Shown here: piece after piece, positions 14,910 through 22,327 of the stretch | Layout: each line of letters begins with the position of its first letter | How positions within the stretch are numbered: position 1 is the first letter of the stretch | NCBI GenBank assembly: GCA_032124675.1 | Contig: JAQBDA010000240.1 | Coordinates: 1-25,373 of the forward strand | Length of the DNA stretch: 25,373 nucleotides | Origin: JAQBDA01 sp032124675 | GTDB lineage: Bacteria > Chloroflexota > Anaerolineae > Anaerolineales > UBA4823 | Direction: 5' to 3' | Notes under the pieces: model-generated | Told to the model about the DNA's origin: nothing | The model's input: the letters and a program-made list of their open reading frames with translations, nothing else | The model's database searches: none | Program-made: the position numbers and the translations under genes

Positions 14910-16077
14910 CGGTATGGCGGAGATGATCACCTCGCCTGCAGTAAACTCTGATGGGTGGAATCGCCTTATGGCCGGTCTTCCGGGAGCGCACGTCCTGCAA
15001 TCCTGGGAGTGGGGACACCTTAAGTCTCTATACGGTTGGGAGAGGTTTTACTGTACCTGGGTAGAGCAAGGGGGTGAGGCTGTACTCAAGCAGAGCTTGT
15101 CCGAATCAGGAGAATCTGTCGTTGGAGCAGCCCTGGTGCTGAGCAGGTCTATGTCAGCCGCGGGTATCAGATTGCCACTGCGCATTATGTATGCGCCCAA
15201 GGGACCAGTGATCGCGGATTGGGCAAACATTCAGCTTCGAAAACGGATTTTGGATGATCTGGTCAGGATTGCTCGTCAGAACGGAGCAATCCTGATAAAG
15301 ATCGACCCAGACGTGCGCCTGGGAGCCGGTGTTCCGGACTCCGGCGGTGCCAGTGATGACCCAACGGGTCTGGCTGTGAAAAATGAGCTCCAGGATTCGG
15401 GCTGGGTATTTTCCGCCGAGCAGGTGCAGTTTCGCAACACGGTGGTCGTAGATTTGAAACCATCCGATGAGGAACTCCTGGCACGTATGAAGCAGAAAAC
15501 ACGCTATAACGTTCGTCTGGCAGCAAGGAAAGGGGTTGTTGTTCGCCGGGGCACGCCAACTGACCTGGAGATGCTTTATCAGATGTATGTAGAGACCTCA
15601 GTTCGCGACGGCTTCGTCATCCGAGATAAGCAGTATTACCTGGATGTCTGGCGGATTTACATGACCGCGGGGATAGCAGAACCGATCATCGCTGATGTGG
15701 AGGGCACCCCTGTTGCGGCGGTCATCATATTCCGGTTCGCTGGACAGGCCTGGTATCTGTATGGAATGTCCCGTCAGGAACACCGCGAGAAGATGCCCAA
15801 CCACCTGCTCCAATGGGAGGCAATGCGACGGGCGAAAGCAGCCGGGTGTTCATCCTATGACCTGTGGGGAGCGCCAGATGTCTTCGAGGCAGGTGATCCT
15901 CTGTGGGGCGTATACAGGTTCAAAGAAGGGTTTGGCGGTAATATAATCCGCCATATCGGGGCCTGGGATAAACCCTTGAAACCCGTTTTGTACCGAGTCT
16001 ACACACAAATCCTGCCGAGAATGCTGGATAGAATGCGACAGCGTGGTCTGGCGCGCCTCAAGCAGGAACAAGGTTAA
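14896..16077 (+). CDS. FemAB/FemX-like GNAT-fold aminoacyltransferase, second copy
   Basis: The 393-residue paralogue of the upstream gene shares all its signatures: VLQSWEWGHLKSLYGW (33-48), MYAPKGP (98-104), LARMKQKTRYNVRLAA (195-210), AWYLYGMS, MPNHLLQWEAMRRA and SSYDLWGAPD, ending in a tryptophan-rich LWGVYRFKEGFGG. It is longer because of a segment around residues 138-178 and a basic C-terminal tail. The ATG at 14896 lies inside the upstream gene (14-nt overlap), suggesting translational coupling; an ATG at 14914 is an alternative. Two successive FemAB-type enzymes usually mean two sequential amino-acid additions, but which amino acids and which acceptor cannot be seen. Confidence 0.85.
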   Translation: MWTHNGMAEMITSPAVNSDGWNRLMAGLPGAHVLQSWEWGHLKSLYGWERFYCTWVEQGGEAVLKQSLSESGESVVGAALVLSRSMSAAGIRLPLRIMYAPKGPVIADWANIQLRKRILDDLVRIARQNGAILIKIDPDVRLGAGVPDSGGASDDPTGLAVKNELQDSGWVFSAEQVQFRNTVVVDLKPSDEELLARMKQKTRYNVRLAARKGVVVRRGTPTDLEMLYQMYVETSVRDGFVIRDKQYYLDVWRIYMTAGIAEPIIADVEGTPVAAVIIFRFAGQAWYLYGMSRQEHREKMPNHLLQWEAMRRAKAAGCSSYDLWGAPDVFEAGDPLWGVYRFKEGFGGNIIRHIGAWDKPLKPVLYRVYTQILPRMLDRMRQRGLARLKQEQG

Positions 16078-16102
16078 TTTGGTAAGAACAGGAGTCATCC
16101 AG

Positions 16103-17068
16103 ATGATCGATCTGCCGCGTGTCAATATCGCTCACCTCCCGACACCCATTGAGCCATTGCCCAGGTTATCTCAGCACCTAGGAGGTCCCGAGCTGTGGAT
16201 AAAGCGGGACGACCAGACTGGATTAGCACTGGGAGGCAATAAAACACGTAAGCTTGAGTTCCTGGTTGCAGATGCGCTGCTGAATAAAGCACGTACACTT
16301 ATCACCGCAGGTGCTGCGCAATCCAACCACTGTCGCCAGACTGCTGCTGCGGCAGCCAGGTTCGGATTCGACTGCATCCTGGTTCTGGCTGGAGGTCCCC
16401 CTGACCGCTATTCAGGGAACCTGGTTTTAGATCAAGTCCTTGGAGCTGAGATTGTATGGATGCGTGACGCGCCACGCGAACTAGTTCTGCAGGAGACCTT
16501 TGAGAAAGCGTATGGAGATGGGCGGCAGCCGTACTTGATCCCTTATGGCGGCTCAAATACGCTCGGTGCTGCTGCGTATGCCCTGGCAGTTCTGGAACTC
16601 GCCAAACAGAATCTGAATCCAGATTGGATCATTGTGGCGTCATCGTCAGGTGGGACTCAGGCAGGCATGGTGCTTGGAGCCCAGATAGCCGGATTAACCA
16701 GCAAGATCCTGGGTGTCAGCATTGATGAGACCGCGCATGACCTTAAGCTGCGCGTATCAGGGTTGGCTTCTGAGACCGGGGCGCTGCTTGGTTTGAACAT
16801 TAAATTCCACCCAGACGATATTCTGGTGGTTGATGACTATCTAGGGGGAGGTTATGGGGTAATCAGTCAGCTGGAACGAGGTGCGATCTCACTATTTGCC
16901 CACCATGAGGGCATCCTGCTCGACCCGGTTTATACCGGCAGAGCCGCAGGTGGGATAGTGGATATGATCAGGTCCGGCTATTTCCAGACTGGGTCAGCGG
17001 TCCTCTTCTGGCATACCGGTGGCGCGCCGGCATTATTTGCTGATAAGTATCTTCCCGAACTGGTCTGA
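16103..17068 (+). CDS. D-cysteine desulfhydrase/ACC deaminase-family PLP enzyme
   Basis: Fold-type II PLP enzymes of this group break down D-cysteine to pyruvate, sulfide and ammonia (DcyD) or open 1-aminocyclopropane-1-carboxylate. From the ATG at 16103 (AGGAG at 16090-16094) there are 322 residues, close to the DcyD length. Motifs: HLPTPIEPLPRLS (11-23), IKRDDQTGLALGGNKTRKLE (33-52) with the PLP lysine K47, TAGAAQSNHCRQTAAAAA, IPYGGSNTLGAAAYA, SSSGGTQAGMVLG and LDPVYTGRAAGG. The ending FWHTGGAPALF also matches DcyD. Known D-cysteine desulfhydrases and ACC deaminases differ in few active-site residues, so the substrate is not certain. It is the last gene of the surface operon and meets the transglutaminase gene tail to tail with only 27 nt between stops. 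Confidence 0.88.
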   Translation: MIDLPRVNIAHLPTPIEPLPRLSQHLGGPELWIKRDDQTGLALGGNKTRKLEFLVADALLNKARTLITAGAAQSNHCRQTAAAAARFGFDCILVLAGGPPDRYSGNLVLDQVLGAEIVWMRDAPRELVLQETFEKAYGDGRQPYLIPYGGSNTLGAAAYALAVLELAKQNLNPDWIIVASSSGGTQAGMVLGAQIAGLTSKILGVSIDETAHDLKLRVSGLASETGALLGLNIKFHPDDILVVDDYLGGGYGVISQLERGAISLFAHHEGILLDPVYTGRAAGGIVDMIRSGYFQTGSAVLFWHTGGAPALFADKYLPELV

Positions 17069-17095
17069 TTATCGGATGCTTTTACCTAAGAGATA

Positions 17096-19471
17096 TCATG
17101 AGCGCCGCGCGTCTGGCTTGTTATCCCCTCTTCCACTGAGCAGGCGCTGGAACCAGGCACGGTAAGAGATGGCCCTGATCTCCCTACTTGTTTGCTGGGC
17201 AGTGTTCATGTCTGGCTGATAACCCTGGCTGTAAGTGGCGGTCTGGTATTCGTCCAGCAGCCGGTGCGCAGGCGAACCGGCAGGAGGCAGCTCAGTCTCG
17301 AGAGATGCAACTCGCTCTGCGGGTGTTTCAGTCAGGGCCGGGTTTTTCCCCAGTCGTTTGAGGGCGGAGTTGATCTCGTGGTAATAGCGAGCCAGCGGGG
17401 AGAGCCGGGCTCGGCGCGCCCATTCCAACAAGAAGGCCGGCGGCTGTAAGCCAATACGGCGCAGGCTGTTCTCAAGAGTGATCGGAATATTGGGGATCCT
17501 TTCAAATAGCCGTTTTCTGCGGATCAATGGCAGGGTAATTATTACCAGCACTACGAACAGCCCAATGATGGCCACACCGGTGCCGATGGCCCGGGTAGTT
17601 GCAGCGCGGGCAGCAGCTTGATCCGCGGCTTCCAATTCACGCAGGCGTGGATCATCGAAATTATCTCCCCGGTCCAGCTCGGGTTGGTTTGGAATAGACC
17701 CTGGATCGGGACCGCTGCTGCTCGTTTCGCCGGCTGGGCGGGTGATTGCCGGTTGTGACACTGTCGGCTCAAATTCAACCCAGCCAATGCCCGGGAAATA
17801 GACTTCTGGCCATGCGTGAGAGTCGCGCTGCAGCACGATGTAAGCGTTGGTCCCTTCCACCGGCTCACCCTGGGCGTAGCCTACCGCCAATCGCGCGGGT
17901 ATACCGACTGCCCTGAGCAAGACGATCTCCGCTGTGGCGTAGTAGTTGCAGAACCCTTGCTTGAAATCGAACAGGAACCAGTCGACGAGCTCTTGGTCGT
18001 TGGGTAAGGTGGGGATGGTCTCGCTGTACTCGATGTTCTGCCTGAGGTAATTAGTAACCGCTATGACTATGTCATATGGGGTTTCCTTGCCAGCAGCCAA
18101 CTGGCTGGCAAGTGCTCTGGTGCGGGGAGTAATTGTCTCTGGCAGCTGGAGATATTTTTCGGTTACCCAGTCTGGATAGCCTGTGCCCGCGTTTTTCAAA
18201 GCCGCAATTGAGATGCTGTTCAGCGAGGATCGCACGTCATATTGTTCACCTGCCCGAATGGGTGGCGTGGCACGGATGGTTGCCAGGTCGGCCTCACCGC
18301 TATCGTTGTATTCGAGTTCTAGCTTAACCGGGCGGCTCACCCAAACCGCCTGGTGTGGTGTAAGCAGAGTCGATAGTGGGGAAGCACTCCTGAACGTAAA
18401 TGGGTATAAACCGGGCGCATTATCCTCGAAGTCTGGGAACTCGAAGTCGAAAGTGTTCGAATCGACCAGCTCGGTTGCGAGCAGCGTACTGCTCCATCCA
18501 CCCTTATAACTGTCGTAATTACGAGCTTTCCAGTACAGCCGCACACCTTCCGGAAGTTCATCGGGTGCCAGAACGGTGAACACCTGCCGGTCGGTTAGCT
18601 GCGTGCCTCTCCCCAAGGATAGGTTCGGACCATAAAAATCGGACACGATCCCCACGGTTGATCGCAGGGAGGCGAAGGCGTTATCCATTGTATTGCGCAT
18701 TTCGTTCCAGGGCTGCTTCAACCTTGTCCACACATCCTGGGCCTGGGGAAGTGAATCTGCCAGGGCGGGTGTTGTCCAGGACAGGAGAAGCAGAGCTACT
18801 GTGGCAACCAACGCGATCCGCACGAAATCTACACCTATATAAGGCGGGATATAAGTATTCGTTTTTGCCCAACGGCTGCGGTTGTGCAGGTAAGCTAGCC
18901 GGGCAACCAATATCAATGAGAAAAACAGGAAGACCACCAGATACCAAGCCCGGCTGGTCAGGTATGCATCGTATGAGTGAATGAGAACCATGGCTACACC
19001 AGCTGGGATGATAATCCGCCACGGATTGGCATATCGGGTCAGGGTATATCCAGCATGGATACTCAGCACCCAGAAAAGCACCCCCATCAGGACCAAAAAG
19101 AGGAAGCTGTCGGTGACCGCCTGTCTTTTTGTTAGCTGGGTGATAATAATTTGAAGCCGACCGCCCATGCTGATCAGCCGCTCATCCCATAATATCCCCT
19201 CTCCCATGAGCATGCCTAACCGCCAGGGGATAATAAATAAACCATATGCAAACGCTAAGAATGCTGCAATCTTGGCTGAAAAGCGGCTCTGTCCGATAGC
19301 TAGCCCGGCAAATAGACCGAGGTACGTGATATAGCGGGTGACCACCAATCCTTGGGTCCATTCTGTTGCAACCAGCCGGGAAAAGGCGGTTGTCATCACC
19401 ACCAACAAGATGACTGCTGCTGGCAGATCCCACCAGTGGGTACCGGTCGTATTTACTTTCACTTTCTCCAT
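17096..19471 (-). CDS. TgpA-like membrane protein with transglutaminase-like domain
   Basis: The 791-residue protein has about six N-terminal membrane helices (residues 15-235), an extracytoplasmic transglutaminase-like region, a final helix (about 633-655) and a C-terminal cytoplasmic part, the layout of TgpA/DUF3488-DUF4129 proteins. The catalytic centre is visible: C508 in FKQGFCNYYATAEIVLLRA, H552 in RDSHAWPEVYFPGIGW, and an acidic residue in WVEFEPT (E568, where many relatives have Asp). TgpA of Pseudomonas is an essential periplasmic-facing enzyme of unknown substrate. The usual partners (MoxR ATPase and DUF58 protein) are not beside it in this window. The ATG at 19471 has only a weak binding site. 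It is divergent from nuoA across a 297-nt regulatory gap. Confidence 0.88.
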   Translation of the reverse strand: MEKVKVNTTGTHWWDLPAAVILLVVMTTAFSRLVATEWTQGLVVTRYITYLGLFAGLAIGQSRFSAKIAAFLAFAYGLFIIPWRLGMLMGEGILWDERLISMGGRLQIIITQLTKRQAVTDSFLFLVLMGVLFWVLSIHAGYTLTRYANPWRIIIPAGVAMVLIHSYDAYLTSRAWYLVVFLFFSLILVARLAYLHNRSRWAKTNTYIPPYIGVDFVRIALVATVALLLLSWTTPALADSLPQAQDVWTRLKQPWNEMRNTMDNAFASLRSTVGIVSDFYGPNLSLGRGTQLTDRQVFTVLAPDELPEGVRLYWKARNYDSYKGGWSSTLLATELVDSNTFDFEFPDFEDNAPGLYPFTFRSASPLSTLLTPHQAVWVSRPVKLELEYNDSGEADLATIRATPPIRAGEQYDVRSSLNSISIAALKNAGTGYPDWVTEKYLQLPETITPRTRALASQLAAGKETPYDIVIAVTNYLRQNIEYSETIPTLPNDQELVDWFLFDFKQGFCNYYATAEIVLLRAVGIPARLAVGYAQGEPVEGTNAYIVLQRDSHAWPEVYFPGIGWVEFEPTVSQPAITRPAGETSSSGPDPGSIPNQPELDRGDNFDDPRLRELEAADQAAARAATTRAIGTGVAIIGLFVVLVIITLPLIRRKRLFERIPNIPITLENSLRRIGLQPPAFLLEWARRARLSPLARYYHEINSALKRLGKNPALTETPAERVASLETELPPAGSPAHRLLDEYQTATYSQGYQPDMNTAQQTSREIRAISYRAWFQRLLSGRGDNKPDARRS

Positions 19472-19612
19472 CGCAATTACCCGTCCTCGATTCTACTGTA
19501 CATACCGTTAATGCTATCTTGTGGGTTCAGTTTACCCTAAAAAAGCAGCGATTGTCATGAATTTATGATGAGATGTAATAGATGTCAGAGGTGTTGTGTG
19601 AAACTTGTAACA
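19472..19612. other. Divergent intergenic region upstream of the nuo promoter
   Basis: No gene is visible here. The stretch should contain the minus-strand promoter of the transglutaminase gene. A TAGAAT at about 19489-19494 (minus strand) is a possible -10, but without a recognisable -35. A short GGGT/ACCC palindrome lies near 19522-19536. Confidence 0.4.
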
Positions 19613-19641
19613 TGGTAAAGCTTAATAGATTATGGTAAAAT
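19612..19641 (+). promoter_or_regulatory. Candidate extended -10 promoter of the nuo operon, with a repeated ATGGTAAA
   Basis: TGGTAAAAT (19633-19641) is an extended -10 (TG-N-TAAAAT). The -35 at 17-nt spacing is poor (TGGTAA, 19613-19618), as is common for extended -10 promoters. The octamer ATGGTAAA occurs at 19612-19619 and again at 19632-19639, exactly 20 nt apart, so the same face of the helix carries the word at both core elements. Confidence 0.5.
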
Positions 19642-19682
19642 GTCAGCCGTTGGTCAGTCTTCAGACACTGTTAGCCAGTAAC

Positions 19683-19741
19683 GACAAGCGGCGAGAGTAT
19701 CAAGAGCACGGATCTGCGTGTTCTTGATGCAACGGCTTGTC
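19683..19741 (+). promoter_or_regulatory. Two-tier stem-loop in the nuo mRNA leader
   Basis: An inner 12-bp stem (ATCAAGAGCACG, 19699-19710, with CGTGTTCTTGAT, 19717-19728; one G-U pair) closes a GATCTG loop. An outer 7-bp stem (GACAAGC, 19683-19689, with GCTTGTC, 19735-19741) encloses it with an asymmetric internal loop of 9 and 6 nt. No U-run follows, so it is not a simple terminator. It ends 28 nt before the nuoA start and 17 nt before the AAGGAG (19758-19763). Confidence 0.6.
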
Positions 19742-19768
19742 TACTTCTCTGATTGACAAGGAGCGTCC

Positions 19769-20125
19769 ATGCTAAACGACTGGTTATTTATAGGTGTATT
19801 TTTGGTTCTGGCACCTGTTTTCCCCCTCTTAGCACTCGTTATCCCCCGAATAATCGCTCCACGAAAACCCAGCCCGCTGAAAAACCAGACTTACGAATGT
19901 GGCATTGAGACTGTTGGAGAATCCTGGGTCCAGTTCCGCATCCAATACTATATCTTCGCCCTGGTATTTCTGGTCTTCGATGTCGAGCTGGTGTTCCTCT
20001 TTCCGTGGGCAATTGCCTTTGAACAGCTGCCAATTTTTGCTGTGCTCGAAGGTGTGCTGTTTGTCTTGATACTTATTGTTGGATTGGTGTATGCTTGGCG
20101 TAAAGGTGCGCTTGAGTGGGTGTAA
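19769..20125 (+). CDS. nuoA: NADH-quinone oxidoreductase subunit A
   Basis: Small membrane subunit of complex I (118 residues, three helices), placed at the junction of the membrane and peripheral arms. The signature TYECGIETVGESWVQFRIQY with the conserved loop cysteine, followed by FLVFDVELVFLFPWA, is diagnostic. A good AAGGAG precedes the ATG by 5 nt. It is the first gene of a cluster that jumps straight to nuoH; nuoB, nuoC and nuoD, which normally follow nuoA, are missing. Confidence 0.95.
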   Translation: MLNDWLFIGVFLVLAPVFPLLALVIPRIIAPRKPSPLKNQTYECGIETVGESWVQFRIQYYIFALVFLVFDVELVFLFPWAIAFEQLPIFAVLEGVLFVLILIVGLVYAWRKGALEWV

Positions 20126-20141
20126 ATTTGATTGCAGAAAC

Positions 20142-20174
20142 GATAAGGCTGATGGATCAACCACCAGCCTTATC
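20142..20174 (+). repeat. Perfect 10-bp inverted repeat between nuoA and nuoH
   Basis: GATAAGGCTG (20142-20151) pairs perfectly with CAGCCTTATC (20165-20174), and the stem can extend inward by TGG/CCA around one A-C mismatch, leaving a 5-nt loop. The downstream bases are TATGTTAAC, without a U-run, so RNA processing, pausing or mRNA stabilisation is as likely as termination. It ends 41 nt before the nuoH start. Confidence 0.6.
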
Positions 20175-20215
20175 TATGTTAACTGACCCGCATATTTATA
20201 TGTCAGGAGTATTTC

Positions 20216-21424
20216 ATGGGTGACCCGGTGACTGCGATATCACAATGGTTGGAGAGCTTATTCCTGGGTTGGGGATTAGCACCAGGATGGGTAGCGATCA
20301 TACAGGCATTTATTGGTGTAGTGGCGATTGCCACCTTCGTGCTGCTGGTAGATATCCTCCTTGTTTGGGTCGAGCGGAAAGTTGTAGCTCGCTTTCAGGA
20401 CCGCCTGGGTCCAAACCGGTTGGGGCCGTTCGGTCTGATCCAACCTTTAGCGGACGTGATCAAACTGCTTATCAAAGAAGATATCACCCCAATCGGTGCG
20501 GACAGGATTGTATATAATTTGGCTCCCATCATGGCTCTGGCCACCGTACTCTTATTATGGGCTGTGGTCCCTTTGGCACCCACGATCGTCGGAACAGACC
20601 TGAACGTGGGTGTTCTTTATATTGTTGCAATCGGTGCGCTGGGCACGCTTGGGATTATCATGGCAGGCTGGGCTTCGAACAATAAGTACGCTCTGCTCGG
20701 TGCTTTCCGCACGGTAGCGCAGATGGTCTCCTATGAAGTGCCGATGGTCATCGCGATCATGGTGCCGGTGATCCTGGCTGGGAGCATGGGGATTAATACG
20801 ATAGTATTCTCCCAAAGTCCGGTTTGGTACGTGGTTACTGCTCCGATGGCTGCTTTGATCGTGCTTATCTCTGCCATCGCTGAGTTGGGACGAGCACCAT
20901 TCGATCTCGCTGAAGCCGAATCCGAGATTGTAGCTGGGTTCCACATCGAATATACGGGTATGAAGTTCGGACTGTTCTATGCTGGAGAACTTCTTCACGC
21001 ATTGACGATGGGGGGTATTATCGCCTCGTTGTTTTTGGGCGGATGGCGTGGACCAGGTGCAGAGACATACCCGATCCTGGGAGTCTTCTATTTCTTCCTC
21101 AAATCATTCTTCCTGTATTGGGTCATCATGTGGGTTAAATACTCCTTGCCGCGCATCCGCATCGACCATATGTTGAATTTCAACTGGAAGTTCCTGACGC
21201 CCTTATCTCTCGTGGTTTTGCTGGTAACCGCTGTTCTGCATAAGCTTCTAGTGGGTCTTCCTGACTGGCAGTATGTAATCGGGATGCTGCTCGCTAACGT
21301 AATCCTGTTCTGGGGCACCCTGTATGTGCTGCGAAGGTATGCCAGAACCGAAAGGGTGCAGGTAGCCGAACCGATGCCGGTGGCAGTACCACCCGCAGCC
21401 CCCATGTCTTCATCCCAATCATAA
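20216..21424 (+). CDS. nuoH: NADH-quinone oxidoreductase subunit H
   Basis: Membrane subunit forming the quinone entry chamber and linking it to the proton path. Key motifs are WVERKVVARFQDRLGPNRLG followed by PFGLIQPLADVIKLLIKED, SYEVPMVIAIM, and AELGRAPFDLAEAESEIVAG with its conserved acidic residues, then GMKFGLFY. Length is 402 residues, longer than the ~325 of E. coli, partly through an N-terminal extension and a proline/alanine-rich C-terminal tail (PMPVAVPPAAPM). AGGAG at 20203-20207 sets the start. It is followed 16 nt later by nuoJ; nuoI, which often sits between H and J, is absent. Confidence 0.96.
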   Translation: MGDPVTAISQWLESLFLGWGLAPGWVAIIQAFIGVVAIATFVLLVDILLVWVERKVVARFQDRLGPNRLGPFGLIQPLADVIKLLIKEDITPIGADRIVYNLAPIMALATVLLLWAVVPLAPTIVGTDLNVGVLYIVAIGALGTLGIIMAGWASNNKYALLGAFRTVAQMVSYEVPMVIAIMVPVILAGSMGINTIVFSQSPVWYVVTAPMAALIVLISAIAELGRAPFDLAEAESEIVAGFHIEYTGMKFGLFYAGELLHALTMGGIIASLFLGGWRGPGAETYPILGVFYFFLKSFFLYWVIMWVKYSLPRIRIDHMLNFNWKFLTPLSLVVLLVTAVLHKLLVGLPDWQYVIGMLLANVILFWGTLYVLRRYARTERVQVAEPMPVAVPPAAPMSSSQS

Positions 21425-21440
21425 GAGTTGGAGCGATTTC

Positions 21441-21956
21441 ATGACTGGAATACAAATTATCTTCATCATCGTCGCTGTAGTAACTCTGGGAGCAGGTCTG
21501 ATGTCTGTCATCACCCGCAACCTGGTGCATGCAGCGTTGTGGCTGGTGCTCGCCTTGTTAGGGGTCGCCATATTCTTCGTTCTGCTCAATGCAAGCTTCC
21601 TGGCAGTCGCCCAGGTGGTCATTTATATCGGCGCTATCGCCATCCTGATGATATTTACCATTATGCTTACCCGGCGGGTGGCAGTCGGCAGTGCTGATTC
21701 GCAGCTCAATGCCAATTGGGGTTGGGCAGCATTCATCGCGGTCGCATTGTTCGCTGGACTGGTCTGGCTGCTCTCGGGATGGAATGGTTTCAATATCACA
21801 GCGCAGCAGATGAGTCCCAGGACAGACACTATCCGCCAGCTTGGGACAGCGCTGGTATCGCCAAGCGCATATGTTATTCCCTTCGAGGTCGCCTCAATCC
21901 TGCTGCTGGCAGCTCTGGTCGGTGCGATTGTTGTCGCCTGGGATAGAAAGTCATAG
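21441..21956 (+). CDS. nuoJ: NADH-quinone oxidoreductase subunit J
   Basis: Five-helix membrane subunit of complex I with 171 residues. It shows the family start MSVITRNLVHAALWLVLALLG and the conserved LLNASFLAVAQVVIYIGAIA, followed by ILMIFTIMLTRR; the tyrosine-containing helix 3 has the expected pi-bulge type sequence. The C-terminal helix ends VGAIVVAWDRKS. A GGAG lies just upstream of the ATG and the gene is 12 nt from nuoK, so it is co-translated with its neighbours. Confidence 0.94.
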   Translation: MTGIQIIFIIVAVVTLGAGLMSVITRNLVHAALWLVLALLGVAIFFVLLNASFLAVAQVVIYIGAIAILMIFTIMLTRRVAVGSADSQLNANWGWAAFIAVALFAGLVWLLSGWNGFNITAQQMSPRTDTIRQLGTALVSPSAYVIPFEVASILLLAALVGAIVVAWDRKS

Positions 21957-21968
21957 GAAGGTGGTCGG

Positions 21969-22277
21969 ATGATCCCAATTTCGTGGTATCTGGTTTTCTC
22001 GGCAGCATTATTTACCATCGGATTGTTCGGCGTGCTGGCGCGCAAGAATGCAGTCGCCATCCTGATTGGGGTTGAGCTGATGCTCAATGCAGCCAACGTC
22101 AACCTGGTGGCATTCTGGCGTTACGTCACACCCGATGCTATTGGTGGGCAGGTGTTCGCAGTCATCGTTTTCGCTGTGGCAGCTGCCGAAGTTGCCGTGG
22201 GTCTGGCATTAATAATTTCGATCTACCGCCGTCGGAATACAATTGTGGCGGAGGAGATCGATATGTTGAAATACTAA
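21969..22277 (+). CDS. nuoK: NADH-quinone oxidoreductase subunit K
   Basis: Three-helix antiporter-like (MrpC-type) subunit of 102 residues. The two glutamates needed for proton transfer are present in IGVELMLNAANVNLVAF and AAAEVAVGLALIISIYRR. GGAAGGTGG precedes the ATG. Its position between nuoJ and nuoL is the universal nuo order. Confidence 0.95.
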   Translation: MIPISWYLVFSAALFTIGLFGVLARKNAVAILIGVELMLNAANVNLVAFWRYVTPDAIGGQVFAVIVFAVAAAEVAVGLALIISIYRRRNTIVAEEIDMLKY

Positions 22278-22327
22278 GAGGGTCTCGAGCGATTATCTGA
22301 AAGAACCTGTTCTTATCAGGAGTACTT

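Noticed and set aside
13908..16077. FemAB pair as one frameshifted gene
   Set aside because: Each frame has its own complete N- and C-terminal motifs, including separate MKQKTRYN signatures, so these are two genes.
20142..20174. Inverted repeat after nuoA as a rho-independent terminator
   Set aside because: The stem is good but the following bases TATGTTAAC lack a U-run and the same operon continues with nuoH, so I recorded it only as an inverted repeat.
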